This document shows positions 1 to 7,145 of a stretch of 12,630 nt of DNA, one piece after another (position 1 is the stretch's first letter; the number at the start of each line of letters is the position of its first letter). The notes under the pieces are model-generated. The model had not been told where the DNA came from and did not search any database. It saw only the letters and a program-made list of their open reading frames with translations. The stretch spans positions 1 through 12,630 of the forward strand of contig CAYJIU010000060.1 of NCBI GenBank assembly GCA_964370305.1, in the 5' to 3' direction. This stretch comes from CAYJAD01 sp964370305 (GTDB lineage Bacteria; Desulfobacterota; Desulfovibrionia; Desulfovibrionales; Desulfovibrionaceae). Both the position numbers and the translations under genes were made by a program.

Positions 1-39
1 AGCAAAGCTCGCCCTATTCTTGATTTTTGGTCGCATTGA
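1..39 (+). CDS. possible C-terminal end of an unidentified gene (partial)
   Basis: Frame 1 is open from the window edge and ends in TGA at 37-39, giving only SKARPILDFWSH. The stop lies 16 nt before a strong stem-loop with a T-rich tail, which is the usual spacing between a gene end and its terminator, and that is the only reason to call it. Frame 2 is also open (to TAA at 128-130) but would run straight through the terminator, so it is less likely. The fragment is far too short to assign a product. Confidence 0.3.
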   Translation, partial: SKARPILDFWSH

Positions 40-55
40 CTGCTGTCAACGCTCC

Positions 56-93
56 ATAAAACTCCTGCACAATGAATTGTGCAGGAGTTTTAT
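56..93. terminator. bidirectional intrinsic terminator
   Basis: Arms 56-72 and 77-93 form a 17-bp perfect stem with a 4-nt loop (TGAA). The core is CTCCTGCACAA paired with TTGTGCAGGAG, flanked by an A run on the left and a T run on the right, so it can act on both strands. On the + strand it would end a gene stopping at 39; on the minus strand it would end the thiD transcript, whose stop is 131 nt away. Confidence 0.8.
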
Positions 94-134
94 ATTATAT
101 ACAAGCTGTCTTGTAAAGAATTATTCTTAATAAG

Positions 135-168
135 AGATTGGCGCAAGGGCAGTTTATTCCGCTAATCT
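135..168 (-). other. imperfect stem-loop downstream of thiD
   Basis: AGATT (135-139) and GCG (141-143) pair with CGC (160-162) and AATCT (164-168), with one mismatch and a 16-nt loop. It lies 56 nt past the thiD stop on the minus strand and is followed by CTTATTAAG rather than a clean T run. It could be a weak terminator or a 3'-end stabiliser; the stem at 56-93 is the much stronger candidate. Confidence 0.25.
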
Positions 169-223
169 GTATCGCAAGAAAATGAAAATAATCTAGCAAA
201 TCAACGGTATATAGATATGCAAT

Positions 224-1018
224 CTATTTTTTCGCCGCATGATTAAGTGGCCCGCACCCCTTACCGGGAGCATAGCTTTTGCGCAAGCCTAAGTTTACAT
301 ACTCTTGAGCTTTGCCCACGGCAACCTTTAAGGGTAGTTTTTGCCCTAAGTAGGTGGCAATGGCAGCGGAGAGCGTGCAGCCTGTACCGTGATTATTCTT
401 TGTATCTACATGCGCCTGGCGTAAGGCTATCGGTTCTGCATCCTGCTCAAATAACCAATCAGTAACCATAATGGATGCATCAAAGTGCCCACCCTTAATA
501 AGCACAGCCTTAGCCCCCATGTTAAGTAACTCTGTACCAGCCTTGGCCATATCATGCTCATTATCAATCTTCATGCCGGTGAGTAGTTCTGCCTCCGGCC
601 TGTTGGGGGTGAGTATTTCTGCCAAGGGGATAAGCTGCTCCTTTAGCGTGGCTATGGCATCATCTTGTAAGAGCACATGCCCGCTCTGGCTAACGCATAC
701 TGGATCTACCACTAAGGGAAAGTCAAATTTTTGCAAATATGGCACCAAGGCATTAATAATTTCTGCAGAAAATAGCATGCCGGTTTTAGCAGCGTGGATG
801 GGAAATCCGTCCACAACGGCTTGTAACTGTTGCACAGCAAAATCTGGTTCAGGGGCATGGATGCCGCTAACCCCCTCACCATTTTGGGCAGTTAGGGCTG
901 TAATCACGCTCATGCCATAACCACCAAGGGCCATAATAGTTTTGAGGTCAGCTTGAATACCCGCACCTCCACCAGAATCTGATCCAGCAATAGTTAATAT
1001 ATTTGGTGTGTTATACAT
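224..1018 (-). CDS. thiD: hydroxymethylpyrimidine/phosphomethylpyrimidine kinase
   Basis: Cytoplasmic ribokinase-fold enzyme of thiamine synthesis that phosphorylates HMP and then HMP-phosphate to HMP-pyrophosphate, the pyrimidine half of thiamine. The 264-residue product matches the usual ThiD length. It shows the N-terminal substrate motif AGSDSGGGAGIQAD (about 11-24), the TPNRPEAELL segment, and the anion-hole/catalytic motif NNHGTGCTLS with Cys near 214. An in-frame ATG lies 36 nt upstream at 1054, but it would overlap the preceding gene and has no SD; the ATG at 1018 has AGGA about 7 nt upstream. It begins 8 nt after the stop of the metallo-beta-lactamase-fold gene, so it is probably the last gene of the obgE transcript. 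No other thi gene and no TPP-riboswitch-like leader is visible here. Confidence 0.93.
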   Translation of the reverse strand: MYNTPNILTIAGSDSGGGAGIQADLKTIMALGGYGMSVITALTAQNGEGVSGIHAPEPDFAVQQLQAVVDGFPIHAAKTGMLFSAEIINALVPYLQKFDFPLVVDPVCVSQSGHVLLQDDAIATLKEQLIPLAEILTPNRPEAELLTGMKIDNEHDMAKAGTELLNMGAKAVLIKGGHFDASIMVTDWLFEQDAEPIALRQAHVDTKNNHGTGCTLSAAIATYLGQKLPLKVAVGKAQEYVNLGLRKSYAPGKGCGPLNHAAKK

Positions 1019-1026
1019 ATAAAATC

Positions 1027-2148
1027 CTATTGTTCCATTATGGCTTTCCACCATGGTTCAAATGTTTGCTTGGGGTCATCTAAGTTGATAACCTCTCCAA
1101 TTTTTGGGGTAAGTAGAGAATAATTTTTGCCTGCGCTGGCTTTGCTAAATTCTTCCAATGGGGCATGCCAGTCATGCAAGGCAATGGCAAATTTGCTATT
1201 GTGGGATGGGAAAACTCGCTTTGCTTTGATTTCTTCTGCTGCTTTGGCGGCATGCTCTGGTAAAAAGTGAATGTGTGGCCAGCCCAAGGGGTTAAATTGG
1301 CCCACGTCCAAGATGGCAAGATCAAAGCCATCAAATTTTTTAGCTATTTCTTGTATGTGACTGCCATAAGCTGTGTCCCCACTAAAGTATACTTTAGCCG
1401 AAGGGGCCATGAGGGCCATGCCCGACCAAAGAGTTTTATTGCGGGATTTTAAGCGTGAAGAATAATGACGAGCAGGCATAATATATAATTGTATATTATT
1501 TTTGAGCATTAAAGTGTCAAACCAATCGCCCTCCCAGAGGTCTTTGGGGTCAAAGCCCCAAAATTCAAAATAAGCTCCAAGCCCAAGTGGCATGATAAAT
1601 TTATCCGCCTTACCCTTGAGTGCTAGTATGGTTTCATATTCCAAATGGTCATAATGGTCGTGTGAAATGAAGACATAATCTACCGCTGGCATATCGGCTA
1701 GAGAGTAAACTACACTGCCTTCAAATGCCTTATTAATAAAAGGAAATGGGCCAGCATAATCCAGAAACACAGGGTCAACTAGCATTTTGACGCCGTCAAT
1801 TTGCACAAAAAATGAAGAATGACCAAGGGGCACGACTACATTTTGTTTTGGGTCAAGGGCTTTTAAATCTGTTTTTGCTGAGGGGATGGGTTTTTTAGGT
1901 GTGCGTTCTCCGTCTTTTTTGATGTGAATGTTATACATGCGCACAATAAAGTTATCCCTAACTAAGTTAGTGGGGTCAGGGTCAGCATTTACAAAAACAC
2001 CATTTTTGTAGTTGGGTGATTTTTCAATGCGCGCAAGACGCTCACCGCTTGGGTCTATCCCAAAGCGAGGGTGCTGAAATTCATTGTAAAGATATGCACC
2101 CGCAGCAATTAGAATGATTAAAAACCAAAAGCGTTTTTTTGCAAACAT
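1027..2148 (-). CDS. membrane-anchored metallo-beta-lactamase-fold hydrolase (UlaG/NAPE-PLD-like)
   Basis: The 373-residue protein starts with a basic stretch and a hydrophobic helix (FWFLIILIAAGAYLY, about 7-21), suggesting a signal anchor or uncleaved export signal with the catalytic domain outside the cytoplasm. The domain from about 102 onward is a metallo-beta-lactamase fold: the metal motif SHDHYDHLEY (H163, H165, D167, H168), a third histidine in ARHYSSR (H228), the bridging aspartate in FSGDTAYG (D258) and FPSHNSKF (H316). This arrangement, with the long N-terminal part before the first strand, resembles the NAPE-PLD/UlaG-like branch, whose members hydrolyse phosphodiesters or lactones; the substrate here is unknown. 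The SD (GAGGAG) lies inside the last codons of obgE, so the two genes are translationally close; thiD follows after 8 nt. Confidence 0.85.
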   Translation of the reverse strand: MFAKKRFWFLIILIAAGAYLYNEFQHPRFGIDPSGERLARIEKSPNYKNGVFVNADPDPTNLVRDNFIVRMYNIHIKKDGERTPKKPIPSAKTDLKALDPKQNVVVPLGHSSFFVQIDGVKMLVDPVFLDYAGPFPFINKAFEGSVVYSLADMPAVDYVFISHDHYDHLEYETILALKGKADKFIMPLGLGAYFEFWGFDPKDLWEGDWFDTLMLKNNIQLYIMPARHYSSRLKSRNKTLWSGMALMAPSAKVYFSGDTAYGSHIQEIAKKFDGFDLAILDVGQFNPLGWPHIHFLPEHAAKAAEEIKAKRVFPSHNSKFAIALHDWHAPLEEFSKASAGKNYSLLTPKIGEVINLDDPKQTFEPWWKAIMEQ

Positions 2149-2155
2149 ATTTTAC

Positions 2156-3256
2156 TCACTCCTCAGTATATTCCACTTCAATTTCTGAAAATTCTTCTTC
2201 CACATCCATTTGCACTTCTTTGAAGTGTAAAAATGGGGCATTGGGTTCTAAGGCATCGCGCATGGCCCATATGTGGCTAACTAATTCTTCAATGCCCAAT
2301 CCATGCATAGCTGAGATGAAAAACACCGGACGCTCATCGCTTTTTGCTCTGGCTTTGAGTTCATTAAGCTTTTCTTCATCCACCAGATCTATTTTATTAA
2401 TGACTTGAATTTGAATACGCTCCCCAAGTTCGGCATCAAATTGAGATAATTCACTATTAATTAAATCAAATCCGGCCCAAGGGTCTTGCTCGTCCATATC
2501 CTCAATACTTAGAAGATGCACCATAAAACGAGTTCGCTCCACATGCTTTAAGAAGCGATGCCCAAGCCCTTGGCCTAGGTGCGCACCCTCAATAAGTCCT
2601 GGAATATCAGCAATAACCATGCGCCTGCCCGGATCATATTCGTCAATAAGCACGCCAAGATTGGGGGTAAGAGTGGTAAAAGGGTAGGCGGCAATTTTGG
2701 GTCTTGCGGCAGAAATTTGAGATAAAAAAGTGGATTTTCCAGCATTGGGTAGGCCAATGAGCCCGGCATCGGCAAGAATTTTTAGCTCAAGGCGTAAGGT
2801 GCGCTCCTCACCTGCTTCACCTTGTTGGGCAAAGCGCGGGGCACGCATGGTGGATGATTTAAAGTGCTCATTGCCTTTGCCTCCACGTCCGCCCTTGGCA
2901 ATGGTGAACTCGGCCTCGGGGTCGGTTAAGTCTGCCACTAGGGATTCACCCTCCGGCCCTTGCTCATAAATAAGCGTACCTTCAGGCAAGTGTAGGATGC
3001 AGTTTTCACCCTTGCGCCCGTGGCATTGGCTGCCCATACCCGGTTGTCCATTTTGGGCTTCGTAAACCCTTTGGAGGCGAAAGTCGTAAAGGCTTAAAAG
3101 TTTGGCGTCAGCTCGTACAAGTACATTGCCGCCATTACCGCCATCGCCGCCATCGGGGCCGCCACGCGGGACAAATTTTTCACGCCGAAAGGATACACAG
3201 CCATGACCACCCTTGCCGGCACGTACTGTAATGGTAGCTTCGTCTACAAATCGCAT
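2156..3256 (-). CDS. obgE: Obg-family GTPase (ribosome assembly)
   Basis: Essential GTPase involved in late 50S subunit maturation and stress/growth control. The 366 residues show the glycine-rich Obg domain (about 1-158, with RGGPDGGDGGNGGNV and KGGRGGKGN), then the G domain: G1 GLPNAGKST (168-176), the switch-I FTT (193-195), G3 DIPGLIEGA (217-225), G4 NKID (287-290) and G5 SA (315-316). A short acidic C-terminal tail follows (EEEFSEIEVEYTEE), as in many Obg proteins. The start at 3256 has only a weak GAGAG as SD. The gene lies 120 bp after rpmA, with hairpins in the gap, in the classic rplU-rpmA-obg order. Confidence 0.97.
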   Translation of the reverse strand: MRFVDEATITVRAGKGGHGCVSFRREKFVPRGGPDGGDGGNGGNVLVRADAKLLSLYDFRLQRVYEAQNGQPGMGSQCHGRKGENCILHLPEGTLIYEQGPEGESLVADLTDPEAEFTIAKGGRGGKGNEHFKSSTMRAPRFAQQGEAGEERTLRLELKILADAGLIGLPNAGKSTFLSQISAARPKIAAYPFTTLTPNLGVLIDEYDPGRRMVIADIPGLIEGAHLGQGLGHRFLKHVERTRFMVHLLSIEDMDEQDPWAGFDLINSELSQFDAELGERIQIQVINKIDLVDEEKLNELKARAKSDERPVFFISAMHGLGIEELVSHIWAMRDALEPNAPFLHFKEVQMDVEEEFSEIEVEYTEE

Positions 3257-3277
3257 ATATTGCTCTCAATAATAACA

Positions 3278-3318
3278 ATGCCGCAGCGGTGGCAATCTGA
3301 GATTGTACCCTGCGGCAT
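3278..3318 (-). other. long interrupted hairpin between rpmA and obgE
   Basis: ATGCCGCAG (3278-3286) pairs with CTGCGGCAT (3310-3318); inside it GGT (3288-3290) pairs with ACC (3307-3309) and CAATC (3293-3297) with GATTG (3301-3305), closing on a TGA loop. That is 17 bp with small internal loops. On the transcribed strand the stem is followed by TTGTTATTATT, not a clean U run, so it could be a leaky attenuator, an RNase processing site, or a 3' stabiliser for the rplU-rpmA message. Confidence 0.6.
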
Positions 3319-3340
3319 CGAAGGATTAATTGTAATTGTA

Positions 3341-3357
3341 CTAAGGCATGGCCTTAG
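3341..3357 (-). other. short stem-loop just downstream of rpmA
   Basis: CTAAGGC (3341-3347) pairs with GCCTTAG (3351-3357) with a 3-nt loop, 19 nt past the rpmA stop. It is followed on the minus strand by TACAATTACAATTAAT, a small direct repeat and not a T run, so it is not a convincing terminator by itself. With the larger hairpin at 3278-3318 it makes the rpmA-obgE gap strongly structured. Confidence 0.4.
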
Positions 3358-3376
3358 CAATGTTCAAAGTAGGCAG

Positions 3377-3646
3377 TTATGCACTTGCTTCTACTATATG
3401 AACTCTGGTTAATGTACGACGTTTACGGACGTATTTTTCAAACTTAACAACGCCGTCAGTCTTAGCAAAGAGGGTAAAGTCTCTGCCCATGCCCACATTG
3501 TCGCCGGGGAAGATACGAGTGCCCAACTGACGTACAAGAATACTGCCAGCAAGAACACGTTGTCCGCCAAAGCGTTTTACGCCGCGTCGTTGACCATTAC
3601 TATCACGTCCGTTGCGTGATGAGCCGCCTGCTTTTTTATGTGCCAT
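3377..3646 (-). CDS. rpmA: 50S ribosomal protein L27
   Basis: Small basic protein of the 50S subunit whose flexible N-terminus reaches toward the peptidyl-transferase centre. The 89-residue product begins MAHKKAGGSSRNGRDSNGQ and continues with RVLAGSILVRQLGTRIFPG, the standard L27 signature at standard length. The N-terminus needs no processing, unlike the extended form of Firmicutes and relatives. The SD AAGGAG overlaps the rplU stop codon, so the two are co-translated. Confidence 0.98.
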   Translation of the reverse strand: MAHKKAGGSSRNGRDSNGQRRGVKRFGGQRVLAGSILVRQLGTRIFPGDNVGMGRDFTLFAKTDGVVKFEKYVRKRRTLTRVHIVEASA

Positions 3647-3658
3647 GACGTATACTCC

Positions 3659-3967
3659 TTAGGCAGAGATGCCAGTAACTTTAATGGTGGTTAAGTCTTG
3701 ACGATGCCCACGTAGTTTACGTGAGTCATTACGACGCCAACGTTTGAAAACCATAATTTTTTCGCCACGTCCATGGGCTAGGACTTCGCATTTAACTTGA
3801 GCATTTTCAACATATGGCGTACCCACTTTGAAGCTTTCGCCTCCAAGCAAGAGTACTTTGTCCAAGGTGATTTCGCTGCCCACTTCGGCTTTAAGCTTAT
3901 CTACAGTAATTTTCGCGCCTTCTTCTACGCGGAACTGTTTTCCGCAGGCTTCAACAATTGCATACAT
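3659..3967 (-). CDS. rplU: 50S ribosomal protein L21
   Basis: Structural protein of the 50S subunit that binds 23S rRNA. The 102-residue product starts MYAIVEACGKQFRVEEG and has the conserved C-terminal KRWRRNDSRKLRGHRQDLT and TTIKVTGI segments, at normal L21 length. A strong SD (GGAGG, complement of 3975-3979) lies 7 nt before the ATG. It is the first gene of the rplU-rpmA-obgE block; rpmA begins 12 nt after its stop. Confidence 0.98.
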   Translation of the reverse strand: MYAIVEACGKQFRVEEGAKITVDKLKAEVGSEITLDKVLLLGGESFKVGTPYVENAQVKCEVLAHGRGEKIMVFKRWRRNDSRKLRGHRQDLTTIKVTGISA

Positions 3968-3993
3968 GATTAAACCTCCAAAAGAGAAAGGAG

Positions 3994-4022
3994 TATTTGC
4001 CCTACTTCTTGGCTTTTGTCAA
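3994..4022 (-). promoter_or_regulatory. probable promoter of the rplU operon
   Basis: On the minus strand a perfect -35 box TTGACA lies at 4017-4022. The -10 is not clean: CAAATA at 17-nt spacing (3994-3999) or AATACT at 19-nt spacing. The region upstream of the -35 (about 4030-4080) is almost pure A/T and could act as an UP element, as is common for ribosomal protein genes. The transcription start would be about 20 nt before the SD. Confidence 0.5.
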
Positions 4023-4086
4023 GCGTTTGGGGATTAAATTTTATAAATATTATTATTCTATAATATCAACATATTAATTTGTTGTA

Positions 4087-5316
4087 CTAAAAAACATTTT
4101 TTAAACGTTGCAAGGCTTCAGCCGTATTTTCAGGGTTGGCAAAGGCCGTGAAGCGGGCATAATTTTCACCACTTGGGCCAAAGCCAGCACCGGGTGTGCA
4201 AACCACTTGGGCTTTTTCTAGCACTTGCTGGAAGAAATCCCATGAGGGCATGGGGCTGGCATTAATTTTTGGTGTCTTTACCCATACATATGGTGCATGC
4301 TCACCACCATAAACCTGCAATCCCATATCTTTTAGGGTATTGCGCACATTGGTTGCATTTTGCATATAGCCATTAATGGTGGCCGTAACTTCTGCTTTAC
4401 CCTGAGGGCTATAGATGGCGGCGGCCGCTTTTTGTACAATATAAGGGCAGCCATTGTATTTTGTGCATTGGCGGCGTGACCACATATTATTTAAATCCAC
4501 ATTTTTGCCCATTACTTTTAAATGCTTTGGGACAACGGTATAGGCGCATCTTAAGCCAGTAAAGCCAGCCGTTTTTGAAAAACTACGAAACTCCACCGCC
4601 ACTTCGCGGGCACCGTCAATTTCATAAATACTATGCGGTACGTCATCGCTACAAATATAGGATTCATAAGCAGAATCATAAAGGATTAGCGCACCATGCT
4701 TTTGGGCATAGTCAACCCAAGCCTTTAAGGCGTCGCGCATGAGCACTGTGCCGGTGGGATTATTAGGATAGCAAAGGTAAATCACATCTGGTACTTCTTT
4801 GGGAAAATCCGGCACAAAGTCATTTTCAGCAGTGCAGGGTAGATAAATCATGTTATTCCAACGATTATCCACATATTTACCCATGCGCCCTGACATGGCA
4901 TTGGAGTCCACATATACGGGATAAACTGGGTCAGTGACTGCAACGCGTGTGTTGGCCGCAAATAATTCTTGGAAGTTACCCACGTCGCATTTTGCCCCAT
5001 CGCTGATGAATACTTCATCGCTGGCTATATCAATGTTACGGCTTGCGTAGTCATGCTCAACTATGGCCTCGCGTAAAAAAGCATAGCCTTGTTCTGGCCC
5101 GTAGCCCTTAAATTCACCCGTTGTACCCATTTCATCAACGGCTTCATGTAGGGCTTTGATAACACTTTCAGTAAGTGGGCGTGATACATCGCCAATACCT
5201 AGAGATATAACCTTGGCATTGGGGTTACTTTCTTGGAAGGAGCGCACACGGCGGCCAATTTCTGCAAAAAGATAAGAACCAGGCAAATCAGCATAGAATG
5301 GATTGACTTCAAACAT
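4087..5316 (-). CDS. dapL: LL-diaminopimelate aminotransferase
   Basis: PLP enzyme that converts L-tetrahydrodipicolinate straight to LL-diaminopimelate with glutamate as amino donor, bypassing the succinylase and acetylase steps. The 409-residue product has the DapL-type N-terminus (NPFYADLPGSYLFAEIGRR), ISLGIGDVSRPL, the YPNNPTGT motif (183-190), LYDSAYESYI (D214, Y217) and the Schiff-base lysine in SFSKTAGFTGLRCAY (K248). Length and motifs fit dapL rather than a general aspartate aminotransferase. The ATG at 5316 has AAGGA about 7 nt upstream. It lies 14 bp after dapF, which uses its product, so the two form an operon. Confidence 0.96.
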   Translation of the reverse strand: MFEVNPFYADLPGSYLFAEIGRRVRSFQESNPNAKVISLGIGDVSRPLTESVIKALHEAVDEMGTTGEFKGYGPEQGYAFLREAIVEHDYASRNIDIASDEVFISDGAKCDVGNFQELFAANTRVAVTDPVYPVYVDSNAMSGRMGKYVDNRWNNMIYLPCTAENDFVPDFPKEVPDVIYLCYPNNPTGTVLMRDALKAWVDYAQKHGALILYDSAYESYICSDDVPHSIYEIDGAREVAVEFRSFSKTAGFTGLRCAYTVVPKHLKVMGKNVDLNNMWSRRQCTKYNGCPYIVQKAAAAIYSPQGKAEVTATINGYMQNATNVRNTLKDMGLQVYGGEHAPYVWVKTPKINASPMPSWDFFQQVLEKAQVVCTPGAGFGPSGENYARFTAFANPENTAEALQRLKNVF

Positions 5317-5330
5317 AATTTTTCCTTTAT

Positions 5331-6158
5331 TTATAATAGATTGCCTGTGAAAACAGTGGTTGCTTCACCAGACATAAATACATGGCCATTATCGGCTATT
5401 TTAATATTTAAAACTCCGCCAAGTAGATGAATATTAACATCATTTTCTGTTAGGCCTAGGCGTGAGGTTACACAAGCCACAGCGCAAGCACCGGTGCCGC
5501 AGGCTTGGGTTTCGCCTGCTCCACGTTCCCAAACGCGCATGCGTACATTATTTTTGTCCAAAACCTCAATAAATTCCACGTTGATGCGTTCAGGGAAAAG
5601 GGGATGATTTTCAAGCGATGGCCCTACTTGGGTAATGGGCAAATTATCAAGATTTTCACCCATGATTACTGCATGAGGATTGCCCATGGAAACGCAAGAT
5701 ACGCTATAGGTCTTGCCCAAGGCTTGTACAGGTATTTCAAGAGCTAGTGAACCTTCGTGTATTACCGGAATATCTTTTGGCGTCCAGATGGCAGCCCCCA
5801 TATCCACCGTGGCAGAATGTACAAGATTGTCCTTTATATGTAGGTCAATGTGCTTTATACCAGCCTTGGTTTCTACATCCAGTTCAGCTTTATCAACTAT
5901 ACCGTGCTCATAGGCGTATTTGCCCACACAACGAATGGCATTGCCGCACATCTGGGCCTCACTGCCATCACTATTAAACATGCGCATGCGTACATGAGCT
6001 TGATTTGAAGGTAGGATGAGAACAAGCCCGTCAGAGCCAACGCCTTTGTGTCTATCACTAACTTTAATGGCAAGGCTTGGTATGTCATCAATGGTTAGAG
6101 TACGGGCGTCAATATAAACATAGTCGTTGCCGCAGCCATGCATTTTTGTAAATTGCAT
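5331..6158 (-). CDS. dapF: diaminopimelate epimerase
   Basis: PLP-independent racemase that converts LL-DAP to meso-DAP, the form used in peptidoglycan and in lysine synthesis. The 275-residue product shows MHGCGNDYVYID at the start, the first active-site cysteine in MCGNAIRCVG (C71) and the second in QACGTGACAVA (C220). An ATG four codons upstream (6170) lacks an SD, whereas the ATG at 6158 has GAGGA 6 nt before it, so 6158 is chosen. dapL follows 14 bp later and supplies its substrate. Confidence 0.97.
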   Translation of the reverse strand: MQFTKMHGCGNDYVYIDARTLTIDDIPSLAIKVSDRHKGVGSDGLVLILPSNQAHVRMRMFNSDGSEAQMCGNAIRCVGKYAYEHGIVDKAELDVETKAGIKHIDLHIKDNLVHSATVDMGAAIWTPKDIPVIHEGSLALEIPVQALGKTYSVSCVSMGNPHAVIMGENLDNLPITQVGPSLENHPLFPERINVEFIEVLDKNNVRMRVWERGAGETQACGTGACAVACVTSRLGLTENDVNIHLLGGVLNIKIADNGHVFMSGEATTVFTGNLL

Positions 6159-6183
6159 AATGTTCCTCATAGCGAAAATATAT

Positions 6184-6189
6184 ATTGTA
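6184..6189 (-). promoter_or_regulatory. possible -10 box of dapF-dapL
   Basis: TACAAT on the minus strand, 25 nt before the chosen dapF start, preceded by an AT-rich region. The hexamer 17 nt upstream (TATGCT) is a poor -35, so only the -10 is suggestive. Confidence 0.3.
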
Positions 6190-6260
6190 AAAGCAAATTA
6201 TTTTGAAGCATAATTTACACTCAGTCACGAACTTTTAATAATACTCATTGTTAAAAAGAA

Positions 6261-6310
6261 TTTCAACTAGATATTATATCGTCATTTTGGCATGGTGTTA
6301 GAGGTTGAAA
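6261..6310 (-). terminator. possible weak terminator of nth
   Basis: On the minus strand TTTCAAC (6304-6310) directly follows the nth stop and can pair with GTTGAAA (6261-6267), which is followed by TTCTTTTT. The loop is 36 nt, containing a small GATATAATATC palindrome, so the structure is weak. It sits between nth and dapF, where some transcription end would be expected. Confidence 0.25.
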
Positions 6311-6964
6311 TCATTTCTTTTTTACTGATTTCCAGGGTTTCTTGGGGCAAAATTCTTGCATCTCACATTGTGTACAGAGTGGTTTTTTGGCATCACATAC
6401 ATGCCGTCCAAACCACACTAAGCGGTGATTAAGTAAACCCCATTGATCACGCGGGAAAATGGCCATAAGATCCTTTTCTACCTGCAAGACATTGGTGCTT
6501 TTAGTAAGCCCAAGGCGGTAGGCAATGCGCCCCACATGGGTATCAATGGCAATACCTTCATTGATGCCAAAGGAACTCCATAAAACTACATTGGCGGTTT
6601 TTCTGGCAACGCCGGCTAGAGTGATTAGCTCATCTAAAGTACGAGGTACTTGCCCGTTAAAGTCTTCGCTTACGCGCTTAGCTGAGGCAATAATATTTTT
6701 GGCCTTATGTCGAAAAAAACCCGTTGAGCGAATGACCTCTTCTACTTGTGCAAGCTCGGCCGTGGCTAGGCTTTGCGCATCGGGCCAGCGGGCAAAAAGC
6801 TTTGGGGTGACCATGTTTACCCGCGCATCGGTGCACTGGGCAGATAGGATGACCGCAACTAAAAGCTGCCATGGGGATGAGGCTATGAGATGGGTTTCGG
6901 GGGTGGGGTATTTTTTTGCAAGTGCCTCTTGGACAAGTGCCGCTCTTTTTTGTAGTATGCTCAT
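6311..6964 (-). CDS. nth: endonuclease III (DNA glycosylase/AP lyase)
   Basis: Base-excision repair enzyme removing oxidised pyrimidines and cleaving the AP site by beta-elimination. The 217-residue product has the helix-hairpin-helix LAGVARKTANVVL with catalytic lysine K122, the GIAIDTHVGR segment with D141, and the [4Fe-4S] motif C-x6-C-x2-C-x5-C (C190, C197, C200, C206) near the C-terminus. LLVAVILSAQCTDARVN is the typical N-terminal helix. The basic tail KKPWKSVKKK is slightly extended. No SD precedes the ATG at 6964; the start falls inside an inverted repeat. It is divergent from cutA. Confidence 0.96.
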   Translation of the reverse strand: MSILQKRAALVQEALAKKYPTPETHLIASSPWQLLVAVILSAQCTDARVNMVTPKLFARWPDAQSLATAELAQVEEVIRSTGFFRHKAKNIIASAKRVSEDFNGQVPRTLDELITLAGVARKTANVVLWSSFGINEGIAIDTHVGRIAYRLGLTKSTNVLQVEKDLMAIFPRDQWGLLNHRLVWFGRHVCDAKKPLCTQCEMQEFCPKKPWKSVKKK

Positions 6965-6988
6965 GGGCTTTGTATGTCATATGCCCAT
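6963..6988 (-). other. inverted repeat overlapping the nth start codon
   Basis: ATGGGC (6963-6968) and GCCCAT (6983-6988) can form a 6-bp stem with a 14-nt loop in the nth leader. The arm nearest the gene includes the first two bases of the start codon. No SD is visible between it and the ATG. Confidence 0.4.
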
Positions 6989-7008
6989 AAAATGCGCAAC
7001 TAGTGATT

Positions 7009-7014
7009 ATTATA
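7009..7014 (-). promoter_or_regulatory. possible -10 box of nth
   Basis: Perfect TATAAT on the minus strand, 45 nt before the nth start, within the 181-bp nth-cutA divergent region. The best -35 match at 18-nt spacing, TAGAAT, is only 3 of 6. Confidence 0.4.
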
Positions 7015-7040
7015 AAGACTTTTTTTTGCGTGATTCTAAT

Positions 7041-7069
7041 TTGAAATTTGCTTATTTTTTAATTATTAT
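7041..7069 (+). promoter_or_regulatory. promoter of the cutA operon
   Basis: TTGAAA (7041-7046), 17-nt spacer, TATTAT (7064-7069): 5/6 and 5/6 matches to the sigma-70 consensus at ideal spacing. The start would be near 7076, giving a leader of about 70 nt that contains the hairpin at 7094-7117. Confidence 0.65.
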
Positions 7070-7093
7070 GGTAAGATGTAAGTCTTGTTTTTT

Positions 7094-7117
7094 GCACGGC
7101 CTTGCGGCCCTACGTGC
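7094..7117 (+). other. GC-rich hairpin in the cutA leader
   Basis: GCACGGCC (7094-7101) pairs with GGCC (7106-7109) and GTGC (7114-7117), closing on a TTGC loop with a CTAC bulge on the right arm. It stands out from very AT-rich surroundings and lies between the predicted start and the cutA SD. There is no clean T run after it (CTACTTTTGTG), so it may be a regulatory or stabilising element or a weak attenuator. Confidence 0.45.
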
Positions 7118-7145
7118 TACTTTTGTGTGAGTTACTGGGGTGAGT

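Noticed and set aside
471..920. 149-codon open frame opposite thiD
   Set aside because: Shadow of thiD with no domain features or SD.
1019..1054. Earlier in-frame ATG for thiD at 1054
   Set aside because: It would overlap the preceding gene, adds residues not seen in ThiD, and has no SD, whereas 1018 does.
4047..4066. Hairpin ATATTAT/ATAATAT as dapL terminator
   Set aside because: Entirely A/T, 7 bp, and within the AT-rich region upstream of the rplU promoter; more likely compositional or UP-element-like.
6525..7130. 201-codon open frame on the + strand opposite nth
   Set aside because: It is antisense to nth, whose motifs are complete, and its translation shows no recognisable domain; it arises from nth codon composition.
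7068..7130. 20-codon frame in the cutA leader (starts MVRCKSCF)
   Set aside because: No SD, the ATG overlaps the predicted -10 box, and the predicted transcript start is downstream of it.
7041..7145. Known riboswitch class upstream of cutA
   Set aside because: No consensus of TPP, cobalamin, SAM, c-di-GMP or guanidine classes recognised; only one simple hairpin.
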